Assembly: GCA_963740525.1 (NCBI GenBank)
Contig: CAVUEG010000002.1
Location: 40,593-104,592, forward strand
Reading direction: 5' to 3'
DNA length: 64,000 nt
DNA from: CAVUEG01 sp963740525
GTDB lineage: Bacteria; Actinomycetota; Actinomycetes; Propionibacteriales; Nocardioidaceae
The notes under the pieces are model-generated. The model had not been told where the DNA came from, searched no databases, and saw only the letters and a list, made by a program, of their open reading frames with translations. Below are positions 26,824-35,854 of the stretch, piece by piece (position 1 is the first letter of the stretch; every line of letters starts with the position of its first letter). The translations under genes and the position numbers were made by a program.

Positions 26824-28050
26824 GTGCGAATCGCTCTGTTGTCGTACCGCAGCAAGCCGCACTGCGGCGGCCAGGGCGTCTACGTCCGGCACCTCTGCCG
26901 CGAGCTGGCCCGGCTCGGCCACCAGGTCGAGGTGATCTCCGGCCAGCCCTACCCGGTCCTCGACGAGGGCGTCGCGCTCACCGAGCTGCCCAGCCTCGAC
27001 CTCTACCGCCAGCCCGACCCGTTCCGCACCCCGAGCCGCGGCGAGTACCGCGACTGGATCGACGTGCTCGAGGTCGCCACCATGTGGACCGCCGGCTTCC
27101 CCGAGCCGCTGACCTTCAGCCTGCGGGCCGCCGGCATCCTCAGCGACGGCGCGGCGACTTCGACGTCGTCCACGACAACCAGACGCTCGGCTACGGGACC
27201 TGCTCGGCGACGTCGGCGCCCCGCTCGTCACGACGATCCACCACCCGATCACCGTCGACCGCAGGCTGGACCTGGCGCCGCGGACCGGCTGCGCCGCAAG
27301 CTCGGCCGTGCGCCGCTGGTACGGCTTCACCCGCATGCAGAAGCGCGTCGCCCGCCGGCTGCCGCTCCGTCCTGACCGTCTCCGGCAGTCCTCGCAGCCG
27401 CGAGATCGTCGACGCACTTCGGGGTGCGCCCGGACCGGATCCAGGTCGTCCCATCGGCGCCGACACCGACCTCTTCGCGCCGCCGACCGCGCCGCCGAGG
27501 TCCCGGGCCGGATCGTCACCATGTCCAGCGCGGACGTCCCGCTCAAGGGCCTCGTCCACCTCGTGGAGGCGCTCGCGAAGCTCCGCACCGAGCGCGACGT
27601 GCGAGCTCGTCTGGTCGTCGGCCAGCAAGCCGAGGCGGCCCGACCGCGCAGCCATCGAGCGACTTCGGCCTCGCCGACGCCGTCGGTTCGTCAAGGGCAT
27701 CTCCGACGCCGAGCTGGTCGACCTGGTCGGCTCGGCCGAGGTCGCCTGCGTCCCCTCGCTGTACGAGGGCTTCTCGCTGCCCGCCGCCGAGGCCATGGCC
27801 TGCGGCGACCCCGCTGGTGGCCAGCCGGGCGGCGCGATCCCCGAGGTCGTCGGCCCCGACGGCGCGCTGTGCCGTCCTCGTCCCGCCCGGCGACGCGGGC
27901 GCGCTGCGCTGGCCCTCGAGCCGGCTGCTGGGCGACCCGGAGCTGCCGGGCCCGGCTGGGCGCGGCCGGGCACGCCGTCGGGCCTGGACGAGCTGTTCAG
28001 CTGGCACGTCGTGGCCGAGAAGACCGCCCGCGGCGTACGCCCGGCCCTGA
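26824..28050 (+). CDS. Glycosyltransferase family 4 (GT-B; frames broken)
   Basis: The start GTG has GGAAGG before it. The first 110 residues are intact: MRIALLSYRSKPHCGGQGVY with the GT4 glycine loop, then VRHLCRELARLGHQVEVIS. Later blocks fall into other frames: DFDVVHDNQTLGYG, RRWYGFTRMQKRVARRL, FVKGISDAELVDLVGSAEVA and the donor-site signature CVPSLYEGFSLPAAEAMACG, then IPEVVGPDGA. About 400 residues when restored. It probably transfers a hexose to a lipid or small acceptor in the cytoplasm. It leads an operon with a methyltransferase and a cyclase-like gene. Confidence 0.82.
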
Positions 28051-28074
28051 CCTCGCCCGAAGCAGGACCCCCGC

Positions 28075-28806
28075 ATGCTGACCGTCGACTTCACCGGCTC
28101 CCGCTCGCCGCCGGCGACCGCGTCCTCGACATGGGGTGCGGCGCCGGCCGGCACGCCTTCGAGTGTACCGGCGGGGCGCCGACGTGATGGCCCTCGACCA
28201 GAACGCCGAGGAGATCCCCGAGGTCGCGAAGTGGTTCGCCGCGATGCAGGAGGCGGGTGAGGTCCCGGACGGGCCGACGCCACCGCGATGGAGGGCGACG
28301 CGCTCAACCTGCCGTTCCCCGACGGCGAGTTCGACTCGGATCATCACCTCCGAGGTGATGGAGCACATCCCCGACGACAAGGGCGTGCTCGCCGAGATGG
28401 TCCGCGTCCTGCGAGCCCGGCGGGGCGATCGCCGTGACCGTGCCCCGGTACGGCCCGGAGAAGATCTGCTGGGCGCTGTCGGACCGTACCACAGGTCGAG
28501 GGTGGCCACGTCCGCATCTACACCGCCGACGAGCTCTCGGGAAGATCCGCGGGCCGGATGGTGTTCTAGGGCAAGCCACCACGCGCACGCGCTGCACTCG
28601 CCCTACTGGTGGATCAAGTGTGCGGTGGGCGTCGACAACGACCGCAACCCGCTGGTGCCGGGCGTACCACAAGCTGCTGGTCTGGGACATCATGCAGGAC
28701 CCCGCTGATCAGCCGGCTGACGCGTGCGGCCGAGGCCGTGCTGAACCCCTGGTCGGCAAGAGCATGGTCGCTCTACCTCAGCAAGCCCGAGCATGCAGCT
28801 GCCTGA
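28075..28806 (+). CDS. Class I SAM-dependent methyltransferase (frames broken)
   Basis: The ATG at 28075 begins MLTVDFT; frame-corrected blocks are GDRVLDMGCGAGRHAFEC (SAM motif I), ADVMALDQNAEEIPEVAKWF, GDALNLPFPDGEFD, IITSEVMEHIPDDKGVLAEM followed by VRVLRPGG, and a long C-terminal part with HSPYWWIKCAVGVDNDRNPL. The last block, SLYLSKPEHAAA, ends at 28806. Roughly 243 residues. The fold is that of UbiE-like O- or C-methyltransferases. The stop overlaps the next start by 14 nt, so the proteins are translationally coupled. The acceptor is unknown. Confidence 0.8.
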
Positions 28807-29911
28807 ACCCGGCTGCCGGCGTCCTGGACGCGCACAGGTCGCGGCGACCGCTGCCTCGATCGCGTCCATGCAGGAGGCGACGGCGCGATCCCGTGGTCGG
28901 TCGGTCAGCACCCCGACTCTGGAACCACATCGAGGCCGCGATGGCGCTGCTCGTGGGTGGCGAGCACGACGCCGCGCGGCCGCGCCTACGAGTGGTGCCT
29001 GGCCACGCAGCGTGCCGACGGATCCTGGTCGATGAAGACCGTCGGCGGTGTCGGTCGACGATGCCAGCTCGGAGACGAACATGTCGGCGCCTATCTCGCG
29101 GTGGGCGTCTGGCACCACTAGCTGGTCTGTGGGGACACGCGTTCGTCGCCGGATGTGGCCGGCGGTGCTGCGGGGCGCTCGACTTCGTCATCGGCCTGCA
29201 GCTCGACTTCGGCGGCATCGCCTGGTAGCGGGACGCCGGGCGGCACCGTGAACGCGACGCGCTGCTGGCCGGCAGCTCCAGCATCTACCAGTCGCTGCGG
29301 TGCCGGCCTGGCGCTCGCGGAGCTGCGTCGAGGAGCCCCAGCCCGAGTGGGAGCTGGCGGCCGGTCGTCTCGGGCATGCCATGCGGGAGCACCCCGAGCC
29401 GCTTCCTGGACAAGTCGACGTTCTCGATGGACTGGTACTACCCGGTTCTCGGCGGCGCGTCTGCGGGGCGCCGCCGGGCAGGCGCCGCATCGACGACCGC
29501 TGGGACGACTTCGTCGTCCCCGGTCTCGGGGATCCGGTGCGTGCGACACCAACCCCTGGGTGACCGGCGCGCGAGACCTGCGAGCTCGCGCTGGCGCCTG
29601 GACGCCCTGGGCGACCGGCCCGGGCGCTGGGGATGCTCGCCGACATGCAGCACCTGCGCACCGACGACGGCGGCTACTGGACCGGGTACGTCTACCCGGA
29701 CGAGGTGGTCTGGCCACAGGAGCGGACGACGTACACCGCGGCCGCCGTGATCCTCGCGGTGGACGCGCTCACGCACACGACGCCCGGCTCGGACATCATG
29801 CGCGGCCAGACGCTGCCCAGCCGCTTCGCGGAGATCGGCCTGGAATGCGGCTGCCCCGACCGCTCGGGGTCAGGTGACCGGGTCGCCGGCCTCGCCCGCC
29901 ACGCGGGTTAG
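28793..29911 (+). CDS. Terpene-cyclase/prenyltransferase-like alpha-alpha barrel protein (frames broken)
   Basis: The reconstructed order is MQLPEPG, QVAATAASIASMQE, NHIEAAMALLVGGEHDAA, AYEWCLATQRADGSWSMKTV, TNMSAYLAVGVWHHW, GALDFVIGLQLDFGGIAW, SSSIYQSLRC, FLDKSTFSMDWYYPVLGG, RCVDTNPWVTGAETCELALA, MLADMQHLRTDDGGYWTGYV and PDEVVWPQERTTYTAAAVILA. Repeats such as QRADGSW and LRTDDGGYW recall the QW motifs of squalene/hopene cyclases and protein prenyltransferases. No DxDD cyclisation motif is visible. The end is uncertain: the open frame stops at 29911, with another TGA at 29877. Confidence 0.7.
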
Positions 29912-30527
29912 CACGCGCATCGAGCCCAGGCCGCGGTCGTCGGCGAAGGTCGCCGGAGGCCAGCGCACGCCGGTAGACCCGGTACGGCGGCTGCCCGCCC
30001 TCGGCCGGATCCGCGAAGACGTCGTGGATCACGAGCGAACCGCCCGGCGCCACCCAGCGGGCGAAGCCGGTGTAGTCGTGCCCGGCGTGCTCGTCGGTGT
30101 GCCCGCCGTCGATGAAGACCAGGCCAGCGGGGTCCGCCCCAGTGGCCGCGACCGTGGTGTTCCGGCCGACGACGGCGACGACGTACTCCTCCAGGCCCGC
30201 GGCGGCGAGCGTGGCCCGGAACAACGGCAGCGTGTCCATCAGCCCGGACCTCGGGTCGACGAGGGAGGTGTCGTGGTACTCCCAGCCGGCCTGCTTCTCC
30301 TCGCAGCCGCGGTGGTGGTCGACGGTGAACACGGTCCCGCCGGCGGCCTGTGCGGCCGCTCCGAGTAGGATCGTGGACTTGCCGCAGTACGTGCCGACCT
30401 CGAGCAGCGGGCAGTGCCGAGGGCGCCGCTCCCGGGCCACCTGGTGCAGCAGCGCACCCTCGTCGGGCGGCATGAAGCCCTTGGCGGCGAGCGCCTTGGC
30501 GATCAGGTCGGGAGGCATCTCGCTCAT
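29870..30527 (-). CDS. Class I SAM methyltransferase, CmcI/Methyltransf_24-like (frame broken near the end)
   Basis: It begins MSEMPPDLIAKALAAKGFMP. The SAM loop is LLEVGTYCGKSTILLGAAA, followed by VFTVDHHRGCEEKQAGWEYH, GLVFIDGGHTDEHAGHDY and VAPGGSLVIHDVF, the metal- and SAM-binding pattern of Methyltransf_24 O-methyltransferases. After YRRALASG one surplus base moves the end (TFADDRGLGSMRVLTRVAGE) to another frame, closing with TGA at 29870. Restored length about 218 residues. It is convergent with the cyclase-like gene and overlaps its 3' end, so it may act in the same pathway. An alternative GTG start lies at 30545. Confidence 0.8.
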
Positions 30528-30591
30528 CTGGTGCAGCGTAGTCACGCCGGAGCGGGACCGGGTGAACACCCTCGACCGGGTAACTGGCAGC

Positions 30592-31212
30592 ATGGGAACC
30601 ATGAAGTCCGACGCTCGCGAGTCGTGGCCTTCGCAGGAGCTGGTGGACACCTGGCTGGGCCAGTCCGACTTCGAGTTCCGGCTCGGCGAACACACGCCGC
30701 TCCCGGGCGACGACCCTGCCGCCGCGTCGAGCGCCCGCAAGTTCCGTGACGTGCTCGGCCGTTTCTGCACCGGCGTCACCGTGGTCACGTCGATGAGCGA
30801 CGGCGAGCCGATAGGCATGACGTGCCAGTCGTTCAGCTCGGTGTCGCTCAGCCCGCCGCTGGTGATGTTCTGCCCCGCGCGGACCTCCCGGGCGTGGCCG
30901 CTGATCCAACGAGCCGGGTTCTTCGCCGTCAACCTGCTGGCCCACGACCAGGGTGACCTCTCCGACGCGATGGCCACCAAGGGTGTGGACAAGTTCTCCG
31001 ACGTGACCTGGAAGCAGTCGCAGGCCACCGGAGCCCCGCTGCTGGACGGGGTCCTCGGCTGGGTCGACTGCAGCATCCACGCCGTGCACGAGGCCGGGGA
31101 CCACTACGTCGTGATCGGGAGGGTCAAGGACCTCGACGTCTCCGAGGCGCCGCACCCGCTGCTGTTCTTCGAGGGCCGGTACACCCGCACCCACGGCGCT
31201 CCGACCCCTTGA
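30592..31212 (+). CDS. Flavin reductase, HsaB-like (monooxygenase reductase component)
   Basis: A 206-residue FMN-binding split-barrel protein: FRDVLGRFCTGVTVVTSMSD, GMTCQSFSSVSLSPPLVMFC, FFAVNLLAHDQGDLS and HYVVIGRVKDLDVSEAPHPL are close to HsaB. HsaB is the flavin reductase that feeds the HsaA monooxygenase in steroid ring degradation. It extends about 40 residues further at the N-terminus than a minimal HsaB. No HsaA-like oxygenase lies within the window, so the partner must be elsewhere or different. ATGs at 30592 and 30601 are both in frame and neither has a good ribosome site. A KstR-like regulator 4 kb away is consistent with steroid metabolism. Confidence 0.8.
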   Translation: MGTMKSDARESWPSQELVDTWLGQSDFEFRLGEHTPLPGDDPAAASSARKFRDVLGRFCTGVTVVTSMSDGEPIGMTCQSFSSVSLSPPLVMFCPARTSRAWPLIQRAGFFAVNLLAHDQGDLSDAMATKGVDKFSDVTWKQSQATGAPLLDGVLGWVDCSIHAVHEAGDHYVVIGRVKDLDVSEAPHPLLFFEGRYTRTHGAPTP

Positions 31213-31562
31213 GTGCCGACGACGCGAGGCGCGACTTCGCCGAGCGGCTGATCCGTCGCTTCCTGTCCCTGTGCGAGAGCACGCGGACCCGCGCGGTGAT
31301 GCTGCGGCTGGTCCGCTCGTCGGTGGGCGACGCTCGGGCCGGTCGGATGCTCTATCGAGCGATCAACCGCACCGCCCTGACCCCGGCGGCCAGGGCGACC
31401 GGGGTGCACTCGTCGGCGATGAAGATGGAGCTGGTGATCTCGCAGCTCGTGGGACCGGCGATGGTGCGCTACGTCCTGGAGATCGAGCCTGTCGCCTCCG
31501 CGCCGGCCGAGGTCGTGGTCGCGCAGATGGCGCCCGCCATCCGGGCGACGCTCAAGGGTTGA
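31209..31562 (+). CDS. TetR C-terminal ligand-binding domain without DNA-binding domain
   Basis: A 117-residue helical protein: FAERLIRRFLSLCESTRTRA, VMLRLVRSSVGDARAGRMLY and ISQLVGPAMVRYVLEIEPVA followed by PAEVVVAQMAP. This matches the C-terminal effector domain common in actinobacterial TetR regulators. The N-terminal helix-turn-helix of about 70 residues is absent, and there is no room for it because the TTG start overlaps the flavin-reductase stop (TTGA). Either the gene is a truncated relic, or a free ligand-binding or dimerising domain that modulates a full-length TetR. The translational coupling argues against a recent break. Confidence 0.7.
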   Translation: MSADDARRDFAERLIRRFLSLCESTRTRAVMLRLVRSSVGDARAGRMLYRAINRTALTPAARATGVHSSAMKMELVISQLVGPAMVRYVLEIEPVASAPAEVVVAQMAPAIRATLKG

Positions 31563-31568
31563 CCAGGT

Positions 31569-32471
31569 TCAGCCGAGCGCGTTGATCGCGTCGTGGATGG
31601 TGAGCGTGCGGGTCGCGGACTCGACGTGGAGGTTCTCGATCATCCGGCCGCGATAGGTGACGACGCCCGAGCCCGGCCGTCCTGCCAGGCCTGGAGGATG
31701 CCGCGGGCGTCCTCGACGGCCTGCTCGGAGGGGGGCGAAGGCCTCGTTCGCGCCCTCGACCTGGCCGGGGTGGATCAGCGTCTTGCCGTCGAAGCCCATC
31801 TCGCGCCCCTGCCGGCACTCGGCGAGGAAGCCGTCGGCGTCCTTTACGTCGTTGTAGACGCCGTCGAGGATCGCCTTGCCCGTGGCCCGGGCGGCGAGCA
31901 GGCAGAGCGCGAGCGCCGTCAGCAGGGGATGCGGCCCGGCACGTGCTCGGCGTAGAGCTCCTTGGCGAGGTCGTTGGTGCCCATGACCAGGACAGTAGCC
32001 GCTCGGAGGCGGACGCGATCTCCTCGAATGCAGCATCGCGCTGGGGTCTCGACCATCGCCCAGAGCGTGGTCCGGTCGGGGGCGCCGACTCTCCATGGCC
32101 TCGACGAGCGGCGTGACGGCGGCGGCGCGAGTCGACCTTGGGTACGACGATCGCGTCGGGACCGGCCTGCGCGGCGGCGGCGAGGTCGTCGGCGTGCCAC
32201 TCGGTGTCCATTCCGTTGACCCGGATGGTGACTCGCGGCGGCCGTATTCACCCGAGGCAGCGGCGGCGCAGGCTGCCTCTCGGGCGGCCGGTTTGGCGTC
32301 AGGTGCGACCGCGTCCTCGAGGTCCAGGATCAGTCCGTCGCAGGGGAGCGACTTCGCCTTCTCCAAGGCGCGCTCGTTCGAGGAGGGCATGTAGAGGACC
32401 GAGCGCCGTGGGCGGAACCCCGTGTCCCTCGGGCCCGCCGGGTCAGTCGAGTCCGTCGAGTCGGGAGCCAT
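31569..32471 (-). CDS. HpcH/HpaI-aldolase/CitE-like CoA-ester lyase (frames broken)
   Basis: It starts MAPDSTDSTDPAGPRDTGFR, then RSVLYMPSSNERALEKAKSL and CDGLILDLEDAVAPDAKPAA, the usual CitE/malyl-CoA lyase N-terminus with the Mg ligand region. The middle (SAPDRTTLWAMVETPA and VLVMGTNDLAKELYAEHVPG) is in other frames. The end (ATGKAILDGVYNDVKDADGF, GFDGKTLIHPGQVEGANEAF and TLTIHDAINALG) is back in the first frame. About 300 residues. It cleaves or forms 3-hydroxyacyl-CoA esters such as malyl- or citramalyl-CoA. Its ATG lies 1 nt after the stop of the second lyase gene, so the two are co-translated. Confidence 0.82.
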   Translation of the reverse strand: MAPDSTDSTDPAGPRDTGFRPRRSVLYMPSSNERALEKAKSLPCDGLILDLEDAVAPDAKPAAREAACAAAASGEYGRRESPSGSTEWTPSGTPTTSPPPRRPVPTRSSYPRSTRAAAVTPLVEAMESRRPRPDHALGDGRDPSAMLHSRRSRPPPSGYCPGHGHQRPRQGALRRARAGPHPLLTALALCLLAARATGKAILDGVYNDVKDADGFLAECRQGREMGFDGKTLIHPGQVEGANEAFAPLRAGRRGRPRHPPGLAGRPGSGVVTYRGRMIENLHVESATRTLTIHDAINALG

Positions 32472-32472
32472 C

Positions 32473-33547
32473 TCAGGCCTCCTCGAGCGCGGCGTACTGC
32501 TCGGCCAGCACCGGGTCGACCTCGGCCAGCTGTTCGGCGAGCCGGACCATCACCAGGCACTGCTTGAGGGAGGCGTCGTCCTCCATCTTGCCGTCGAGCA
32601 TCACGGCACCGGTCCCGTCGCCCATCGCGGCGACCACGCGCCGGGCGTGACGGATGTCCTCGACGGACGGGCTGAAGACCCGGTGCGCGATCTCGATCTG
32701 CTTGGGGTGCAGCGTCCAGGTGCCGACGCAGCCGAGGAGGAAGGCGTTGCGGAACTGGTCCTCGCAGGCGACCACGTCGGCGATGTCGCCGAACGGCCCG
32801 TAGTACGGGTAGATGCCGTGCATCGCGCACGCGTCGACCATGCGGGCGATCGTGTAGTGCCACAGGTCCTGCTGGTACGTCGCCCGCTCGCCGGTGATGT
32901 CCACGCCGTCGGAGCTGAGCTTCGGGTCGGCCCGCACGAGATAGCCCGGGTGTCCGCCACCGACCCGCGTGGTCTTCATCCGACGGTCGGCGGCGAGGTC
33001 GGCAGGTCCCAGCGAGAGCCCCTGCATCCGCGGGCTCGCTCCGCAGATCTCCTCCACATTGGCCACGCCGCGGGCGGTCTCGAGGATCGCGTGGACCAGG
33101 ATCGGCCGCTCGAGGCCGGCCTTGGCCTCGAGCTGCGCGAGGAGCCGGTCGACGTACTGGATGTCCTCGGCACCCTGGACCTTCGGGACCATGATCACGT
33201 CGAGCTTGTCGCCGATGGCGGGGACCAGCGTGGTGAGGTCGTCCAGCACCCAGGGGGAGTCGAGTGAGTTGATCCGGGTCCACAGCTGGGCGGTCCGAAG
33301 TGGGTGTTCTTCGGCGATCTCCACGAGACCCTCGCGGGCGGCCACCTTGTTGTCGGCCTTGACCGCGTCCTCGAGGTTCCCGAGAAGGACGTCGAGCGCT
33401 GCCGGCCATGTCGGGGATCTTGGCGGCCATCTTCGGGTTGCTCGGATCGAAGAAATGGATCGCCCGTGAGGGGCGAGCGGGGATCTCGCGGAGCGGCGTC
33501 GGCGCACCGACGGCGAGGGGGGCGAAGAAGTCCTTGGCGCTGCGCAT
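32473..33547 (-). CDS. Second CoA-ester lyase, L-malyl/beta-methylmalyl-CoA lyase-like (frame broken near start)
   Basis: The N-terminus MRSAKDFFAPLAVGAPTPLR and FFDPSNPKMAAKIPDMA is followed after one surplus base (about 33398-33406) by ALDVLLGNLEDAVKADNKVA, VIMVPKVQGAEDIQYVDRLL, VHAILETARGVANVEEICGA and SLGPADLAADRRMKT, then GTWTLHPKQIEIAHRVFSPS. This is the longer malyl-CoA lyase type, about 358 residues, with the catalytic Arg/Glu/Asp region GNLEDAV. It probably acts on malyl- or methylmalyl-CoA in glyoxylate or propionyl-CoA metabolism. The start at 33547 has GAGGAGA. It is the upstream gene of the lyase pair. Confidence 0.85.
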
Positions 33548-33715
33548 GCAGAAGTCTCCTCGAGGAGTCGGGGGTCAGCGCGACGCTAGCAGTGGACCCA
33601 CCGGCTCCGGTATGACCAATGCCACCACGGCACCGGACGCGGTCCCGGCGCCCCTGCCGACGAGGGCGTCGGAAAATGGGTCGCCCCGCCCCCCTCGGAG
33701 GTTCACTCTGATGCC

Positions 33716-34699
33716 ATGGACATTGTGGAGCTCCAGCCGGACGACGCCTTGGTGACCGCGTTCGTCGACGTGACGAACGCGATGAACCACGTCGACGCGC
33801 CTTGGAGCATCGACGACACCGTCACCCGCCGGCGCAACATGCTCCGGCACGGGTGGGACGGCGAGCCCGGGCAGGCCTTCGTCGGGACCATCGACGACAC
33901 CGTCGTGTGTCTGGGCCAGTACGACACCTCGGAGTGGGACAACACCCACCTCGCCTGGCTCGAGGTCGGCACGCACCCCGACCACCGCGGCAGGGGCTAC
34001 GGCAGCGAGATGCTGGAGCACCTGATGGAGAGGGCTCGCGGAGAGGGTCGGACGTCGGTCGGGATGGACGGCTGGGACGGCGAACGGGCTCTCCGGTTCG
34101 CCAAGCGTCACGGCTTCGAGCGGAAGTCTCAGGCGATCAACCGCCGAATGGCGGTGGCCGACCTGTCTGAAGCCGATGTACGAGCCATGCACGAGGAGGC
34201 TGTCGCCGCTGCGAGCGACTATGAGCTGCAGAGGCTGTTCGGCCCGTCGCCGTCGTCGATGCTCGACTCGCTGGCCGAGATGACCTCGGCGATCAACGAC
34301 GCCCCGCTCGACGCCCTGGAGATCGAGGACGAGGTCTTCACCGGGGAGCGCATTCGCCGTTATGAGGAGGCCCAGCAGCTCTCGGGCAACCGGATCTACC
34401 GAGTCCTGGCGCGACACCGGGGGACCGGGCAGCTCGCGGGGCACTCGGTGGTGGCGGTCGAGTCCGAGCGGCCGCAGATCGGACATCAGCACGACACCAG
34501 CGTGGTCCGCGCCCATCGTGGGCATCGGCTCGGTCTGCTGCTCAAGGCCGAGATGGTTCTCTGGCTTCGGGAGGCCGAGCCGGCTCTCGAGACGATCGAC
34601 ACCTGGAACGCCGAGTCGAACGACCACATGATCGCGGTCAACGAGCAGCTCCGGTACCGCGTCCTCGGGCGGGGGCTGCAGTTCCAGCGCTCGCTCTGA
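33716..34699 (+). CDS. GNAT N-acetyltransferase with tandem GNAT domains
   Basis: A 327-residue protein with two GNAT-like halves. The first holds the acetyl-CoA loop WLEVGTHPDHRGRGYGSEML (about 82-101) and ALRFAKRHGFERKSQ. The second is more degenerate, with AGHSVVAVESERPQIGHQHD, TSVVRAHRGHRLGLLLKAEM and TWNAESNDHMIAVNEQL. The two-domain layout resembles mycothiol synthase (MshD), but no specific substrate can be named. The 168-nt gap upstream shows only a GGAGG about 14 nt before the ATG. Confidence 0.82.
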   Translation: MDIVELQPDDALVTAFVDVTNAMNHVDAPWSIDDTVTRRRNMLRHGWDGEPGQAFVGTIDDTVVCLGQYDTSEWDNTHLAWLEVGTHPDHRGRGYGSEMLEHLMERARGEGRTSVGMDGWDGERALRFAKRHGFERKSQAINRRMAVADLSEADVRAMHEEAVAAASDYELQRLFGPSPSSMLDSLAEMTSAINDAPLDALEIEDEVFTGERIRRYEEAQQLSGNRIYRVLARHRGTGQLAGHSVVAVESERPQIGHQHDTSVVRAHRGHRLGLLLKAEMVLWLREAEPALETIDTWNAESNDHMIAVNEQLRYRVLGRGLQFQRSL

Positions 34700-34714
34700 C
34701 GCGGCGTACGGCGC

Positions 34715-35209
34715 TCAGGCGGGGTGGCCCGGCTCGATCCCGTCGATCTGGTCGACGGACAGGACCGGGCCGGGTGCCCCAGCCGCCAGGCCGACCGGGG
34801 CCAGCAGGACTCCCTCGTGGTCGCCGAGGTCGAACCGGTCGACGATGCGCCCGATGAGCACCCGCGGGGTCGCGTCGAGCAGGGGAGTGCCTCCCGGACC
34901 GGGACGCCAGTGCACCCGGGCCAGCTTGTCGACGTCATCACCGGTGGTGCCACCGAAGAGCAGCGCCAGGTCAGGGCGGTCCGCGGGGAGGACATGTACG
35001 GCGAGCAGATCGGTGCGCTGCGCGATCCGGTAGGTCCGGTTGGCCCGCGAGAGGCACACCAGGAACCGCGGCGGGTCGATGCTCGTCTGGGTGGCGAACC
35101 CCACGAGGCAGCCGTCCTGGTCGCCCCCGGCAGCCGCGGTCACGACGAGAGCGGGTTGGCCGAGTCCAGCGACGAACGCCTCGAACTCGTCACTGTCAGG
35201 TGCCTGCAC
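34715..35209 (-). CDS. Flavin reductase-like FMN-binding protein
   Basis: A 164-residue split-barrel protein: QPALVVTAAAGGDQDGCLVG, FATQTSIDPPRFLVCLSRAN, LLAVHVLPADRPDLALLFGG and LDATPRVLIGRIVDRFDLGD match the RutF/DIM6 flavin reductase fold (FMN bound by the TQTS and SRAN segments). It probably reduces or carries flavin in the cytoplasm. The GTG start at 35209 is the only start near the conserved N-terminus. It sits convergent to the GNAT gene and just after LemA on the same strand; no monooxygenase partner is adjacent. Confidence 0.82.
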   Translation of the reverse strand: MQAPDSDEFEAFVAGLGQPALVVTAAAGGDQDGCLVGFATQTSIDPPRFLVCLSRANRTYRIAQRTDLLAVHVLPADRPDLALLFGGTTGDDVDKLARVHWRPGPGGTPLLDATPRVLIGRIVDRFDLGDHEGVLLAPVGLAAGAPGPVLSVDQIDGIEPGHPA

Positions 35210-35238
35210 GGGCCAGATCCTGCCATCCGCCGGAGCGG

Positions 35239-35814
35239 TCAGCCCTCAGGCGCCACCGGGACCGTGGGGGCGTCGCGTGCCGCCGGATCGCGGAGCTCGA
35301 AGAACTCGCGGACGACGAAGCCGAAGGCCGACGCGACGAGGTTCGACGGGAACGTGCGCACCCGGGTGTTGTAGGCACGCACGTTGCCGTTGTAGAACCG
35401 TCGCGCCGCCGCGATCCGGTCCTCGGTGTTGGTCAGCTCGTCCTGGAGCTGGAGGAAGTTGCTGCTGGCCTTGAGATCCGGGTAGGCCTCGGCCCGCGCG
35501 AGCACCTGGGCGACAGCACCGCCGACGGCTTCCTCGAAGCCCTGACGCTCGTGTGGTCCGTCGGTTCGGTGCGCCGCTGCCTCCTCGCGGGCCCGGGTCA
35601 GCCGCTCGAGGAGCTCGCGCTCATGGACGGCGTACCCCTTGACCGTCTCGACGAGGTTGGGGATCAGCTCGTGGCGGCGGGTCAGCTCGACGTCGATGCC
35701 GTGCCACGACTCGTCGACGAGGACTCGCTGTCGGACGAACCGGTTGTACATGACCACGAGCGCCAGCAGCAGGAGGACGAGAGCAGCCGCGACACCGATC
35801 AGCAGGGTCTCCAT
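35239..35814 (-). CDS. LemA family membrane protein
   Basis: A 191-residue protein with one N-terminal membrane helix (LLIGVAAALVLLLLALVVMY, residues 4-23). A short outward N-terminus is expected. The helical core has the LemA motifs ELTRRHELIPNLVETVKGYA and FLQLQDELTNTEDRIAAARR, then FYNGNVRAYNTRVRTFPSNL. Its function is not settled in any species; many LemA genes neighbour membrane proteins of unknown role, as here. The ATG at 35814 follows the upstream gene by 40 nt. Confidence 0.9.
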   Translation of the reverse strand: METLLIGVAAALVLLLLALVVMYNRFVRQRVLVDESWHGIDVELTRRHELIPNLVETVKGYAVHERELLERLTRAREEAAAHRTDGPHERQGFEEAVGGAVAQVLARAEAYPDLKASSNFLQLQDELTNTEDRIAAARRFYNGNVRAYNTRVRTFPSNLVASAFGFVVREFFELRDPAARDAPTVPVAPEG

Positions 35815-35854
35815 GGGCGCCCACTCAGTGACCGGGTGCGGCTCAACCCCGCGT

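Noticed and set aside
26824..29911. The broken operon as a set of decaying pseudogenes
   Set aside because: Conserved motifs persist in every segment and the faults are single-base indels like those in uvrB and pgi; re-sequencing is needed before calling decay.
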